Positions 9,698 to 18,568 of a stretch of 64,000 nucleotides of DNA are shown here, piece by piece. The translations under genes and the position numbers were made by a program. The stretch is from an uncultured Pelagibacteraceae bacterium. Its GTDB lineage: Bacteria; Pseudomonadota; Alphaproteobacteria; Pelagibacterales; Pelagibacteraceae. Below the pieces are notes generated by a model. It made no database searches and was not told where the DNA came from. It worked only from the letters and a program-made list of their open reading frames with translations. The stretch is from contig CACMVB010000001.1 in the NCBI GenBank assembly GCA_902617025.1, forward strand, positions 124,001 to 188,000, written 5' to 3'. Positions within the stretch are counted from its first letter, which is position 1; each line of letters opens with the position of its first letter.

Positions 9698-10994
9698 CAT
9701 TTGGTCTTCCAATTGAGTAATATTTGATCTTATTTTTTTTCATTTCTACAGCGGAATAAAGATTTCTTAAGTCGTATACTTTAAATTTATTATTTTTAAC
9801 AATCTTTTTGAAATCTATTGATTTGAATTCGTCCCATTCAGTAAGTAAAACCACTAAATCTGCACCAATACAATTAGTTTTTATATTGTTTCTGTAATTG
9901 CAGTTTTTGATTTTTTTAAATTCTTTTTTTTCTCCAGAGGGATCATAATAATTTACTTTTGCTCCCTTTTTGCATAGATAAGGTATCATTTTGAGGCTAG
10001 TAGAATCTCTCATGTCATCAGTGTTTGGCTTAAATGTTACGCCTAAAAAAGAAATCTTTTTATTTTTAATATTCGAACCCAATATTTTATGAACTCTTTT
10101 TGTAAGTAAATTTACTCTTTCTTGATTAGATTTAATAACTGATTTTACAACTGATAGATTAATTTTAAATTTTTCTGCTGCTGATACTAGGCCTTTTGTG
10201 TCTTTTGGAAAGCAAGAACCACCATAGGCCGGACCAGCACGTAAAAACCTACCACCTATTCTACTATCAGAGCCCATACCTAATGAAATATCTTCTATAT
10301 TTACTCCGGACTTTTCACACAAGTTAGCAAGTTCATTAATAAAAGTAATTTTTGTAGCAAGAAAAGCATTTGATGCATATTTTATCAATTCTGCTCCTCT
10401 TCTTGAAGTGGTAAAAAATTTTGCTCCTTTATTAATTAAAGGTGTATAAAGTTTTCTCATAATATTAAAGGCTTTATTTTCGTTAGATCCTATTACGATC
10501 CTATCAGGATATCTAAAATCCCGTATTGCTTCACCTTCTCTTAAGAATTCAGGATTAGAGATTACTGTAAAAAGTTTTTTCTTTTTTTTTAGAATTTTTT
10601 CAATTTCATCACCTGATCCTACAGGTACTGTAGACTTGGTAATAATAATCTTTTTTCTTTTTGAATATTTTAATATTTCTTTTGCACATTTATAAACAAA
10701 AGATAAATCGACTTTAATTGATCCTTTTTTTGTAGGAGTTCCTACACATATAAATATTATATCTGATAAGCTTATAGCTTTATCAATATCTGTTGTGAAT
10801 GAGAGACGTTTAGCTATATAATTTTTTTTTATTAATTCATCTAATCCTGGTTCATAGATTGGTGAAATTCCAGAGTTGAGTTTATCTATTTTGTTTTTAT
10901 CTTTATCAACACAGATAACTTGATTTCCTATATCGGCAAAGCAGACACCACTTACTAATCCAACGTAACCAGTTCCTATCATGCACAGTTTCAT
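9690..10994 (-). CDS. ugd: UDP-glucose 6-dehydrogenase
   Basis: Oxidises UDP-glucose to UDP-glucuronate with two NAD+, giving a sugar donor for surface glycans. The N-terminal Rossmann fold (MIGTGYVGLVSGVCFADIG) and the catalytic-cysteine motif GGSCFPKDTKGL (near residue 260) are present, followed by the central helix and the UDP-binding C-terminal domain (SFLGVTFKPNTDDMRDS). At 434 aa it is full length. It follows galU with no spacer, so the pair supplies UDP-glucose and then UDP-glucuronate. Confidence 0.96.
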   Translation of the reverse strand: MKLCMIGTGYVGLVSGVCFADIGNQVICVDKDKNKIDKLNSGISPIYEPGLDELIKKNYIAKRLSFTTDIDKAISLSDIIFICVGTPTKKGSIKVDLSFVYKCAKEILKYSKRKKIIITKSTVPVGSGDEIEKILKKKKKLFTVISNPEFLREGEAIRDFRYPDRIVIGSNENKAFNIMRKLYTPLINKGAKFFTTSRRGAELIKYASNAFLATKITFINELANLCEKSGVNIEDISLGMGSDSRIGGRFLRAGPAYGGSCFPKDTKGLVSAAEKFKINLSVVKSVIKSNQERVNLLTKRVHKILGSNIKNKKISFLGVTFKPNTDDMRDSTSLKMIPYLCKKGAKVNYYDPSGEKKEFKKIKNCNYRNNIKTNCIGADLVVLLTEWDEFKSIDFKKIVKNNKFKVYDLRNLYSAVEMKKNKIKYYSIGRPNAN

Positions 10995-11810
10995 TTATTT
11001 TCCTTTTGATATTTGAATTCCTGAATTAATATATCCACTTAAAGTTCCACAATCTAAATATTTGCCTGTAAAAATATTTCCGTAAAATTTATTTTCTTTT
11101 TTAATTAAGCTTCTAATTGCGTCAGTAATATGTATTTCTCCACCTTGACCGGGTTTTAATTTTTTAATTTCTCCGAAAATTTTCGTCGGCAATATATATC
11201 TACCGATAATTGCAAAATTTGATGGCGCTTTTTTGGTGCTAGGTTTCTCTATGACGTCTTTAATTTGAAAATATCTTTTTTTTTTATTTTTAAGTGATAA
11301 AATTCCCCATCTTGATACTGTTTTTCTTTCTACTCTTTTTGTGGCAATAATAGATCCATTAGTTTTTTTATGTAATCGTATCATTTCTTTAGAACAATTA
11401 TTTCTTATGATTAAGTCATCAGGTAAAAGCATTAAAAAGTGTTTGTCTTTTATATATTTCTGACATCTTAAAACTGCATCGCCTGTACCTTTTGGTTTAT
11501 TCTGATAAACAAATTTAATCATTTTTTGATATCTTCTTATTTTTTTGAACTCTTCAATAAGTCTTTTATCTTTTTTCTTTTTTATAATTTTTTTATAAAA
11601 ATTGTCGTTAAAAAAATATTTTTTTATTGATAATTTTTTTTTTGAAATTATAAATATGAATTCCTTTATACCTGCATCAATACATTCTTCTAATATATAT
11701 TGTAAATTTGGTTTACCATTGATCGGCATTAACTCTTTTGGCATTACACTTGTCAAAGGTAGCATTCTAGTCCCTAATCCTGCTAATGGAATAATGGCTT
11801 GTTTTATCAT
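10995..11810 (-). CDS. galU: UTP-glucose-1-phosphate uridylyltransferase
   Basis: Makes UDP-glucose from glucose-1-phosphate and UTP. The nucleotidyltransferase signature PLAGLGTRMLPLTSVMPKELMP is at the N-terminus (split by position 20), with the VEKP motif near residue 190 and a GEIHITDAI motif near residue 225. The 271 aa are slightly short for the family. It is the first gene of galU-ugd, read from a 38-bp divergent spacer shared with panC (11811-11848). Confidence 0.95.
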   Translation of the reverse strand: MIKQAIIPLAGLGTRMLPLTSVMPKELMPINGKPNLQYILEECIDAGIKEFIFIISKKKLSIKKYFFNDNFYKKIIKKKKDKRLIEEFKKIRRYQKMIKFVYQNKPKGTGDAVLRCQKYIKDKHFLMLLPDDLIIRNNCSKEMIRLHKKTNGSIIATKRVERKTVSRWGILSLKNKKKRYFQIKDVIEKPSTKKAPSNFAIIGRYILPTKIFGEIKKLKPGQGGEIHITDAIRSLIKKENKFYGNIFTGKYLDCGTLSGYINSGIQISKGK

Positions 11811-11848
11811 ATGATTCTTATAATAGTTATTATCATTGCTTTATAGAA

Positions 11849-12664
11849 ATGAAAATATTTAAAGACAAACAAAGCCTTCAGAAAGAGATTTTCAAAACTA
11901 AAGGTATATCATTTGTACCTACAATGGGTGGGTTACATAAAGGGCATATTTCACTGATCAAACAATCCAAGAAATCTAAGTTAAAAACTTTAGTATCAAT
12001 TTTTGTGAATCCAAAACAATTCAATAAAAAAAGTGATTTTAGATCTTATCCAAGAAATACAAAAAAAGACTTAAAACAGCTAAAAAAATTGAAAATTAAC
12101 TACCTATACATTCCGACAATTAAAGACATATATGGATTTAAACCTAAGGAGAGAGTTTTTTTAGATAAATTCTCAAAAAAATTATGTGGTAAATTTAGAA
12201 GAGGTCATTTTGAAGGTGTTTTAAATGTGATAAATAGATTTATAGAAATAATTAAACCTAAATATATTTTTTTAGGAAAAAAAGATTATCAACAAATGTA
12301 TTTAATAAAAAAACATATAGAAAAAAGAAAGATTAAATCTAAAATAATTGAATGCAAAACTATAAGAGAAAATAATGGCATCGCTTGCTCATCAAGAAAT
12401 TCAAAACTTAATAAAGATCAAATGAAGATCGCGTCTAATATTTATTATTATTTATATAACTTAAAGAAAAAAATAAAAAAAAATTATAGTTTATTTGATG
12501 TAAATAAAATAAAAAAAGATCTAATGGATTTAGGTGCAAATAAAATAGATTATATAGAAAATTACAATATAAAACATTTTAAAAAAATTAAAAAAACTGA
12601 CAAAAAATTTAATTTATTTTTTGCATATTACATTAAAAACATAAGATTAATTGATAATATCTAA
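11849..12664 (+). CDS. panC: Pantothenate synthetase
   Basis: ATP-dependent ligation of pantoate and beta-alanine to pantothenate, the precursor of coenzyme A. Motifs: PTMGGLHKGHISLI (HIGH-type nucleotide motif near residue 30), SIFVNPKQF, LCGKFRRGHFEGV, FLGKKDYQQM and SSRNSKL. It is 271 aa, near the usual 280. The C-terminal third is very lysine-rich. The last 4 bases overlap the mgtE stop in a shared CTAA. Confidence 0.94.
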   Translation: MKIFKDKQSLQKEIFKTKGISFVPTMGGLHKGHISLIKQSKKSKLKTLVSIFVNPKQFNKKSDFRSYPRNTKKDLKQLKKLKINYLYIPTIKDIYGFKPKERVFLDKFSKKLCGKFRRGHFEGVLNVINRFIEIIKPKYIFLGKKDYQQMYLIKKHIEKRKIKSKIIECKTIRENNGIACSSRNSKLNKDQMKIASNIYYYLYNLKKKIKKNYSLFDVNKIKKDLMDLGANKIDYIENYNIKHFKKIKKTDKKFNLFFAYYIKNIRLIDNI

Positions 12665-14040
12665 TTTAAAAAATAAAAGGATCCTAAACCTAGGAAGGAA
12701 AGAAAACCAATAACATCTGTAATAGTTGTTACAAAAACACTTGAGGCTAAAGCGGGATCAATATTTAATTTTTTTAATGACACGGGAACTAAAATACCAA
12801 ACAATCCTGCAACTATCATATTCAAGACCATTGAAATACCAATTAATATTGAAAGATTTAATTCCTTAAACCATAATTGAACTATTATTGCAGTAATTAT
12901 TGCAAAAATTATCCCATTTAAAATACCAATCAGAAATTCTTTTCCAACTACTCTATTGAAATTACTTTTTGATAATTCTTTTGTTGCTATTGCTCGAATA
13001 GTAACCGCCAAAGTTTGCATCCCAGCATTGCCCCCCATTGAAGCAACTATTGGCATAAGAAAAGCTAAAGCTACCATTTGTTCAATAGAAGCTCCAAAAA
13101 AGCTTATAACCCAAGTGGCAAGTAAAGCTGTAAATAAATTTAATAGTAACCAATTAAATCTTCTTTTTGTTTTTAACATAACACTATCGGTGATTTCTTC
13201 GTCACCAACACCTGCTAAACGTAAGGCATCTTCTTCTGCTTCTTCTTGAACAACAGTTACGACATCGTCAGCTGTGATCATACCAACTAATTTATTTTCT
13301 TTATTTACTACTCCCGCAGAGACTAAATTATAATTTTCAAACGTAAGACCAACTTCCTCTTTGTCCATATTAACTGAAATTAAAACGGGCATTTCCCTCA
13401 TTATAGAGTTCATTTTTAAATCTCTAGATGTTCTTAGTACTCTTGATGAAGGAACAGTTCCAATTGGTTTAAAATCATTATCTACAATAAATATTTCTAA
13501 GAATTCTTCCGGCAAATCTTTGTCTTCTCTCAAATAATCTATAGTTTGTCCCACAGTCCAGTTACTTGGTACTGCTGTAAATTCTCTTTGCATAATTCTT
13601 GCTGCAGAGTCCTCGGGATAACTTAATCCCTCTTGTAGTAAAAATTTATCTTTTGGGGGAAGTTTTTCTAAAACTTTTTCTTTTACCTCTTTAGATAAAT
13701 TTTCAAGAATTTTTATAGCATTATCAGACTCTAATCGTTTTATTATTTTAATAAGCGAGTCTATAGAAAGTAATTGTAAAACTTCACTTTGGATTGACTC
13801 ATTTAATTCAATAAAAATTTCTGGATCAATATTGAACGACTCAATTTCAATTAATTTATTCCTTGTTTCAGGATTTAAATTTTCAATTAAATTTGCAACA
13901 TCAGCTTCATGTAAATCTTTTAACGTTTGATTAATAAATTCAACATTTTTACCCTCAATATTTTGAGTAAAAGTATTGATAAATTCTTTGTTAAAATCGA
14001 AATTAACTTTTTTTGCTTCTCTTGATTTTGGTAAAGCCAT
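12661..14040 (-). CDS. mgtE: Magnesium transporter MgtE
   Basis: Homodimeric Mg2+ channel/transporter of the inner membrane, gated by Mg2+ in its cytosolic domains. It has an N-terminal superhelical MgtE_N domain (about residues 30-135), a pair of CBS domains (about 140-265) and a C-terminal membrane domain with about five helices, including MPIVASMGGNAGMQTLAVTIR, of which the ASMGGNAGMQT core is the pore signature. 459 aa is the family length. A perfect inverted repeat sits in the spacer shared with lipB. Confidence 0.95.
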   Translation of the reverse strand: MALPKSREAKKVNFDFNKEFINTFTQNIEGKNVEFINQTLKDLHEADVANLIENLNPETRNKLIEIESFNIDPEIFIELNESIQSEVLQLLSIDSLIKIIKRLESDNAIKILENLSKEVKEKVLEKLPPKDKFLLQEGLSYPEDSAARIMQREFTAVPSNWTVGQTIDYLREDKDLPEEFLEIFIVDNDFKPIGTVPSSRVLRTSRDLKMNSIMREMPVLISVNMDKEEVGLTFENYNLVSAGVVNKENKLVGMITADDVVTVVQEEAEEDALRLAGVGDEEITDSVMLKTKRRFNWLLLNLFTALLATWVISFFGASIEQMVALAFLMPIVASMGGNAGMQTLAVTIRAIATKELSKSNFNRVVGKEFLIGILNGIIFAIITAIIVQLWFKELNLSILIGISMVLNMIVAGLFGILVPVSLKKLNIDPALASSVFVTTITDVIGFLSFLGLGSFYFLN

Positions 14041-14060
14041 TAATGCCTCTTTAAGTTTTT

Positions 14061-14089
14061 TTGAGACTATTAGTCTATAAAATGATAAA
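14061..14089 (+). promoter_or_regulatory. Candidate lipB promoter containing a palindrome
   Basis: The 60-bp mgtE/lipB divergent spacer contains TTGAGA (14061-14066) and GATAAA (14084-14089) with a 17-bp spacer, a plausible sigma70 promoter about 12 bases before the lipB ATG. Within the spacer is a perfect 6-bp inverted repeat, AGACTA-T-TAGTCT (14064-14076), which overlaps the -35 box and could be an operator for both genes. Inference only. Confidence 0.35.
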
Positions 14090-14100
14090 ATTCAAATTAA

Positions 14101-14712
14101 ATGAGTATAGAAATTAAAATAAGCAAAAAACGTATTACTTATAAAAAGGCAATGCTTTATCTCAATAAAAGAGTAGAGGAGGTAAAAAATGGCACAAATA
14201 GAGAGTTATTATGGATACTAGAGCACCCAACTACTTACACTGCCGGTGTTAGTTTTAATAAAAAAGAAATAATAGATAAAAAAATAAAAATAGTTAAGTC
14301 AAATAGAGGTGGAAAAATTACACTACATAACCCTGGACAAAAAATTATTTATTTTGTCATTAATTTAAATAAAAGAAAGAAGGACATAAGAAAATTAATA
14401 AATTCGATTGAAAAAAGTATAATACAATTTTTAAAAAATTATAAAATAAAATCTAAAAATGACAAGAAAAATATAGGCATATGGGTTAAAGATAAAAAAA
14501 TTGCAGCAATAGGTATTAGAGTGTCTAGATGGGTAGCCTATCACGGTTGTTCAATAAATATTTCTAATAATTTGAATCAATATTTAAAGATTATTCCTTG
14601 TGGTTTAGATAACAAAAAAGTTACTTCTATTTCGGAATTAATTTCTATTAAACCTAAAAAATTTGAAAATAATTTAGCAAACATTTTCATTAAAAACATA
14701 AACAATATTTAG
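14101..14712 (+). CDS. lipB: Octanoyltransferase (lipoyl-ACP transferase)
   Basis: Transfers octanoyl groups from acyl carrier protein to lipoyl domains of 2-oxoacid dehydrogenases and the glycine cleavage system. Motifs: LEHPTTYTAGVS near residue 40, SNRGGKITLHNPGQ (the RGG-x-T-x-H-x-PGQ signature near 65), the catalytic Lys in KIAAIGIRVSRWVAYHG, and the acyl-accepting Cys in IIPCGL (near residue 162). 203 aa. Its TAG overlaps the convergent pseudouridine synthase stop in a 4-base TTAG. Confidence 0.94.
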   Translation: MSIEIKISKKRITYKKAMLYLNKRVEEVKNGTNRELLWILEHPTTYTAGVSFNKKEIIDKKIKIVKSNRGGKITLHNPGQKIIYFVINLNKRKKDIRKLINSIEKSIIQFLKNYKIKSKNDKKNIGIWVKDKKIAAIGIRVSRWVAYHGCSINISNNLNQYLKIIPCGLDNKKVTSISELISIKPKKFENNLANIFIKNINNI

Positions 14713-15608
14713 AAGTTCTTTTTAAGGAAATCTTCAAATAAATTATGGTAGTTTGCTTTAAAATTATATTGAACATTATTAATCATAAATTTTATTTTAT
14801 ATGCGTGTAGCATAAGATTTTTAATTTTAATTCTTTTCCTATCATTTAAAAAATATTTATTATCACCTATTATTGGGCATCCAATTTTAAGTAATTGTTT
14901 TCTTAATTGATGCTTTCTTCCAGTAATTGGATTTAACTCCAAGAAAGAATAATTTTCGTCTGATTTAATGATTTTTAAATTTGATACAGCTTTTTGAAAA
15001 ACTTTTTTATTGTTTTCATAGTAAATTAAATCATCTTTCATCACATTTAAAGACTTATCTACTTTTCCGTATACTATCGCTAAATAAGTTTTATGAATTT
15101 TTCTTATCCTAAAAAGTGAGGTAAATAATTGAGCGTATTTTCTATTTTTAGCAATTATCAAAACTCCAGATGTCTCTTTATCTAATCTGTGAACAATGAA
15201 AGGTTTTGAATTTTTAAAGTATTTTGAATTTTTTAATATATCAATAATATTTTTAAATGATTTTGTGCCTGATTGAACTGGCACTCCTGTTGGTTTGTTA
15301 ATTACTATAAAATTTTCGTTATCTTCAATTACATAATCATCATAGATACCTATTTCTTTTTTTTTTGGAAAATATTTAATCTTTTCTTTTTTATCTACAG
15401 GTTTTAATTTAGAAATATCATAAATTTCAATCAAATCACCTTTCTGAAGTCTATAAGATGATTTAGTTTTTTTTTTGTTAACTTTAATTTTATTTTTTCT
15501 TATTATTTTTTCTAATAAAGAGTGTGGTAAGTTAATTATTTTATTTTTAAACCATTTATCTAGACGTGAGTCATTATAGTCATCGTCTACGGTATAAGAT
15601 TTAGGCAT
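14709..15608 (-). CDS. rluC: RluA-family 23S rRNA pseudouridine synthase
   Basis: Isomerises specific uridines in rRNA. It has an N-terminal S4-like RNA-binding domain (residues 15-75; RLDKWFKNK, then KGDLIEIYD) followed by the catalytic domain with VHRLDKETSGVLIIAKN (catalytic Asp near residue 144) and ITGRKHQLRKQL. RluC is the best guess from domain order, but RluA/RluD specificity cannot be told from sequence alone. It follows rplQ by 11 bases and may be the last gene of the ribosomal transcript. Confidence 0.85.
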   Translation of the reverse strand: MPKSYTVDDDYNDSRLDKWFKNKIINLPHSLLEKIIRKNKIKVNKKKTKSSYRLQKGDLIEIYDISKLKPVDKKEKIKYFPKKKEIGIYDDYVIEDNENFIVINKPTGVPVQSGTKSFKNIIDILKNSKYFKNSKPFIVHRLDKETSGVLIIAKNRKYAQLFTSLFRIRKIHKTYLAIVYGKVDKSLNVMKDDLIYYENNKKVFQKAVSNLKIIKSDENYSFLELNPITGRKHQLRKQLLKIGCPIIGDNKYFLNDRKRIKIKNLMLHAYKIKFMINNVQYNFKANYHNLFEDFLKKNF

Positions 15609-15619
15609 GAAAGCTTAAT

Positions 15620-16069
15620 TTATTTACTTGCTACTTTCGGAGCTGGCTGGGGTTCTTTTTTCTTATCTTTTTTTTCAGTTTTTTTTGGTTTATCAATTTT
15701 TTTAGCTTCAGGATTTCGATCAACTAATTCAATCACAGCCATTGGTGCATCATCGCCTGTTCTAAAGCCAGCTTTTAAAACTCTTGAATATCCCCCTTTT
15801 CTTGAACTATATCTTTTTGACAATTCATCAAATACTTTTGATACTGATTTTTTATCTTGTAATTTTGAAAATAGTCTTTTCTTATTACTTAATATATTGT
15901 TTTTACCAATAGTAATCACTTTGTCTATTTGTGGTTTTAATTCTTTTGCTTTTGGAAGTGTGGTTATAATCTGCTCATACTTAATTAAAGAATTGAGCAT
16001 ATTTTTGAATAAAGCTTTTCTATGTTCGCTTGTTTTATTGAGTTTTCTATAACCTAAATTATGTCTCAT
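15620..16069 (-). CDS. rplQ: 50S ribosomal protein L17
   Basis: L17 lies on the back of the large subunit near the exit tunnel. The conserved body [17 protein letters not shown] through AVIELVDR spans about 120 residues. The last 30 residues are a low-complexity Lys/Pro/Ala tail, giving 149 aa against about 120 in E. coli; such tails occur in other alphaproteobacteria. The ATG shares one base with the rpoA stop. Confidence 0.97.
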   Translation of the reverse strand: MRHNLGYRKLNKTSEHRKALFKNMLNSLIKYEQIITTLPKAKELKPQIDKVITIGKNNILSNKKRLFSKLQDKKSVSKVFDELSKRYSSRKGGYSRVLKAGFRTGDDAPMAVIELVDRNPEAKKIDKPKKTEKKDKKKEPQPAPKVASK

Positions 16070-17103
16070 TAGTAATTATTTTCCTCTAGTTTCTTTGATA
16101 ATTCTGCAATGTTGTCAGGTGGCCAGTTAGGTATTTCCATACCTAAATACAAAGACATTGTATTAAGCACTTCTTTTATCTCGTTAAGAGATTTTCGTCC
16201 AAAATTTGGGGTTCTTAGCATTTCAGGTTCTGTTTTTTGAACTAAATCACCTATATAAATTATATTGTCATTTTTTAAACAATTCATCGACCTGACTGAA
16301 AGCTCTAGCTCTTCAACACGCTTTAAAAGGTTTCTGTTAAATTCAGGCTCAGTTGATTTAACTTCTTTTACAACCTCTTTCGGATCCTCAAAGTTTACAA
16401 ACATTGAAAGCTGATCTTGAAAAATCCTTGCAGAATAAGCTATAGCATCCTCTGCATCAACAGTTCCATTGGTTTCTACAGTCATCAATAGTTTGTCATA
16501 ATCCAAAGCACTTCCAGCTCGAGTGTTCTCTACAGAAAAAGAAACTTTTTTTACAGGACTAAACAAAGAATCAATTGAAATTAAACCTAAAGGACTTTCT
16601 TCTGATTTATTTTTAGCTGCTTGAATATAACCTTTGCCAATATTTACCATTAGTTCCATATGAAAGTGAGTTTTTTCGTCTAAATTACAAATTGTCTGTT
16701 CTGGATTTAAAATTTCAATTTCAGGAACTAATGTAATATCCTTAGCTTTTACTTCTTTTGGACCTTTTATATCTAGGATAATTTTTTTTGGGTTTGAAGT
16801 TGAGGATTTTATAGCAAGATTTTTTACATTTAAAACAATATCGGTAACATCTTCTCTTACTCCTTTTATTGAAGAAAATTCATGTAAAACTCCGTCGATT
16901 TGAATTGCTGTTACTGCTGCACCTTGAATAGATGATAGTAAAATTCTTCTTAGTGAATTACCAATAGTTTGGCCGAACCCTTTTTCAAGAGGCTCTGCTA
17001 CCACTGTAGCAATAGTTTTGTCTTCATTGCTCGTTATGTCTAATTTATTGGGTTTAATTAAAGCTTTCCAATTTTTATCAATTATATTTGATGAAGCTTC
17101 CAT
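16069..17103 (-). CDS. rpoA: RNA polymerase subunit alpha
   Basis: Scaffold subunit of RNA polymerase. The N-terminal dimerisation domain includes [17 protein letters not shown] (residues about 38-54). The C-terminal domain ([15 protein letters not shown], then [18 protein letters not shown]) binds UP elements and activators. 344 aa, the normal length. It sits in the classic rpsM-rpsK-rpoA-rplQ order and starts directly after the rpsK stop. Confidence 0.98.
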   Translation of the reverse strand: MEASSNIIDKNWKALIKPNKLDITSNEDKTIATVVAEPLEKGFGQTIGNSLRRILLSSIQGAAVTAIQIDGVLHEFSSIKGVREDVTDIVLNVKNLAIKSSTSNPKKIILDIKGPKEVKAKDITLVPEIEILNPEQTICNLDEKTHFHMELMVNIGKGYIQAAKNKSEESPLGLISIDSLFSPVKKVSFSVENTRAGSALDYDKLLMTVETNGTVDAEDAIAYSARIFQDQLSMFVNFEDPKEVVKEVKSTEPEFNRNLLKRVEELELSVRSMNCLKNDNIIYIGDLVQKTEPEMLRTPNFGRKSLNEIKEVLNTMSLYLGMEIPNWPPDNIAELSKKLEENNY

Positions 17104-17547
17104 TTATACTCTCCTTCTTTTTGGTGGTCTAGCGCCATTATGGGGCATTGGTGTTGTGTCCTTGATTGATGTAATTTTAAAACCTCTTGATTGAAGAGAT
17201 CTCAAAGCTGTTTCCCTTCCAGAACCTGGTCCTTTTACCTGAACCGTAAGAGTTCTTAAACCTTGTTCAAAAGCCTTAGCTCCAGCATCGTCAGCTGCAA
17301 CTTGTGCAGCATAAGGTGTCGATTTTCTTGAACCTTTAAATCCTTTTGCCCCAGCTGATGACCAAGAAATTACATTACCACTTTCATCTGCTATTGAGAC
17401 TATCGTATTGTTAAAAGTTGAGTAAACATAAGCAATCCCCGAGGTAATATTTTTCTTTGTTTTATTTTTCTTTTTAAAAGAGGTTATTTTTTTAGGTTCT
17501 GTTTTACCTTTTAATTCTTTATCAGTTTTCTCTATTTTTTTATTCAT
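17104..17547 (-). CDS. rpsK: 30S ribosomal protein S11
   Basis: S11 forms part of the platform of the small subunit. The conserved body ([18 protein letters not shown] through [16 protein letters not shown]) is intact. The protein has about 20 extra lysine/threonine-rich N-terminal residues, giving 147 aa against 129 in E. coli. No internal Met near the conserved body would allow a shorter start. It follows rpsM by 3 bases. Confidence 0.97.
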   Translation of the reverse strand: MNKKIEKTDKELKGKTEPKKITSFKKKNKTKKNITSGIAYVYSTFNNTIVSIADESGNVISWSSAGAKGFKGSRKSTPYAAQVAADDAGAKAFEQGLRTLTVQVKGPGSGRETALRSLQSRGFKITSIKDTTPMPHNGARPPKRRRV

Positions 17548-17550
17548 GAT

Positions 17551-17934
17551 TTATTTCTTTAGTGGAGTTAATTTTTTTCCTGCTATTGCTATAGCTTTTC
17601 CTTTTCGAGTTCTTGCATTACATTGGGTTCTTTGACCTCTTACTGGTAATTTTTTCTTATGACGTGTGCCTCTGTAACACGCGAGATCAACCAATCTCTT
17701 AATATTAACTGAGACTTCTCTTCTAAGATCTCCTTCTACTTTATGATTTGCATCAATAAATTCTCTAATCTTTAAAACTTCCTCTTCGGATAGTTGGTTA
17801 ACTCTTTTATTAGATGGAATATTTAATTTTATGCAAATTTTTTTTGAGGAATGTAGACCTATTCCATGTATATATGTCAATGCAATACTAACAACTTTAT
17901 TTTGTGGAATATTTATTCCTGCTATACGAGCCAT
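17551..17934 (-). CDS. rpsM: 30S ribosomal protein S13
   Basis: S13 contacts the P-site tRNA with its C-terminal tail and bridges to the large subunit. The 127-aa sequence begins [13 protein letters not shown] and ends with the basic tail including [15 protein letters not shown], as expected. rpmJ (L36), which often lies just upstream in other bacteria, is absent; adk precedes it instead, an alphaproteobacterial arrangement. Confidence 0.98.
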   Translation of the reverse strand: MARIAGINIPQNKVVSIALTYIHGIGLHSSKKICIKLNIPSNKRVNQLSEEEVLKIREFIDANHKVEGDLRREVSVNIKRLVDLACYRGTRHKKKLPVRGQRTQCNARTRKGKAIAIAGKKLTPLKK

Positions 17935-17987
17935 ATGTTAAATGAAATCAAATTTTATGCGTATTTATATTGAGTAATCACTTAAAG

Positions 17988-18560
17988 TCAACCCTTGATA
18001 CTTTCAATTATACCGCTAATTTCAACGTTAATTTCAGTAATAGATGCCTCACCGTTAACATCTTTAAGTAAATTTGATTTGTTGTAATAATCTAATACTG
18101 GCTTTGTAGAGCTTTCATAATTTTTAAATCTTTTTATCGCTACAACTTCATTATCATCAGCTCTTTTTTCTTGAAATCTTCTCTCAAGTATTCTTTTTTT
18201 TATTGTGTCTAATTTTACTGATAAATTTAAAACTAGATCAATTTTTTGATCGTATTTTTTTAATAATTTATCTAAATTAATTGCTTGATTTAAATTTCTT
18301 GGATAACCATCAAAAATAAGTCTATTTTTATAAGTATTTTGAGAAATATATTTTTCAATCAATGTTGTTACAATATCATCTGAAACTAAATCTCCAGAGT
18401 TCATAATTGAAGAAATCTTAGAGCCAAGTATTGTTTTATTTTTTATTTCAATACGAAGTAATTCTCCGGTTGATAATTGATGAAGATTAAATCTATTTGA
18501 GATAAATTTAGATTGTGTTCCCTTACCGGCACCTGGAGGACCAAATATAACTAGATTCAT
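17988..18560 (-). CDS. adk: Adenylate kinase
   Basis: Interconverts AMP, ADP and ATP. The P-loop GPPGAGKGTQSKFI is at the N-terminus and FDGYPRNLNQA near residue 85. At 190 aa this is the short form without the long zinc-type LID insertion, as is usual in alphaproteobacteria. Placement between secY and rpsM is also typical of that class. Confidence 0.97.
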   Translation of the reverse strand: MNLVIFGPPGAGKGTQSKFISNRFNLHQLSTGELLRIEIKNKTILGSKISSIMNSGDLVSDDIVTTLIEKYISQNTYKNRLIFDGYPRNLNQAINLDKLLKKYDQKIDLVLNLSVKLDTIKKRILERRFQEKRADDNEVVAIKRFKNYESSTKPVLDYYNKSNLLKDVNGEASITEINVEISGIIESIKG

Positions 18561-18568
18561 TAAATTAG

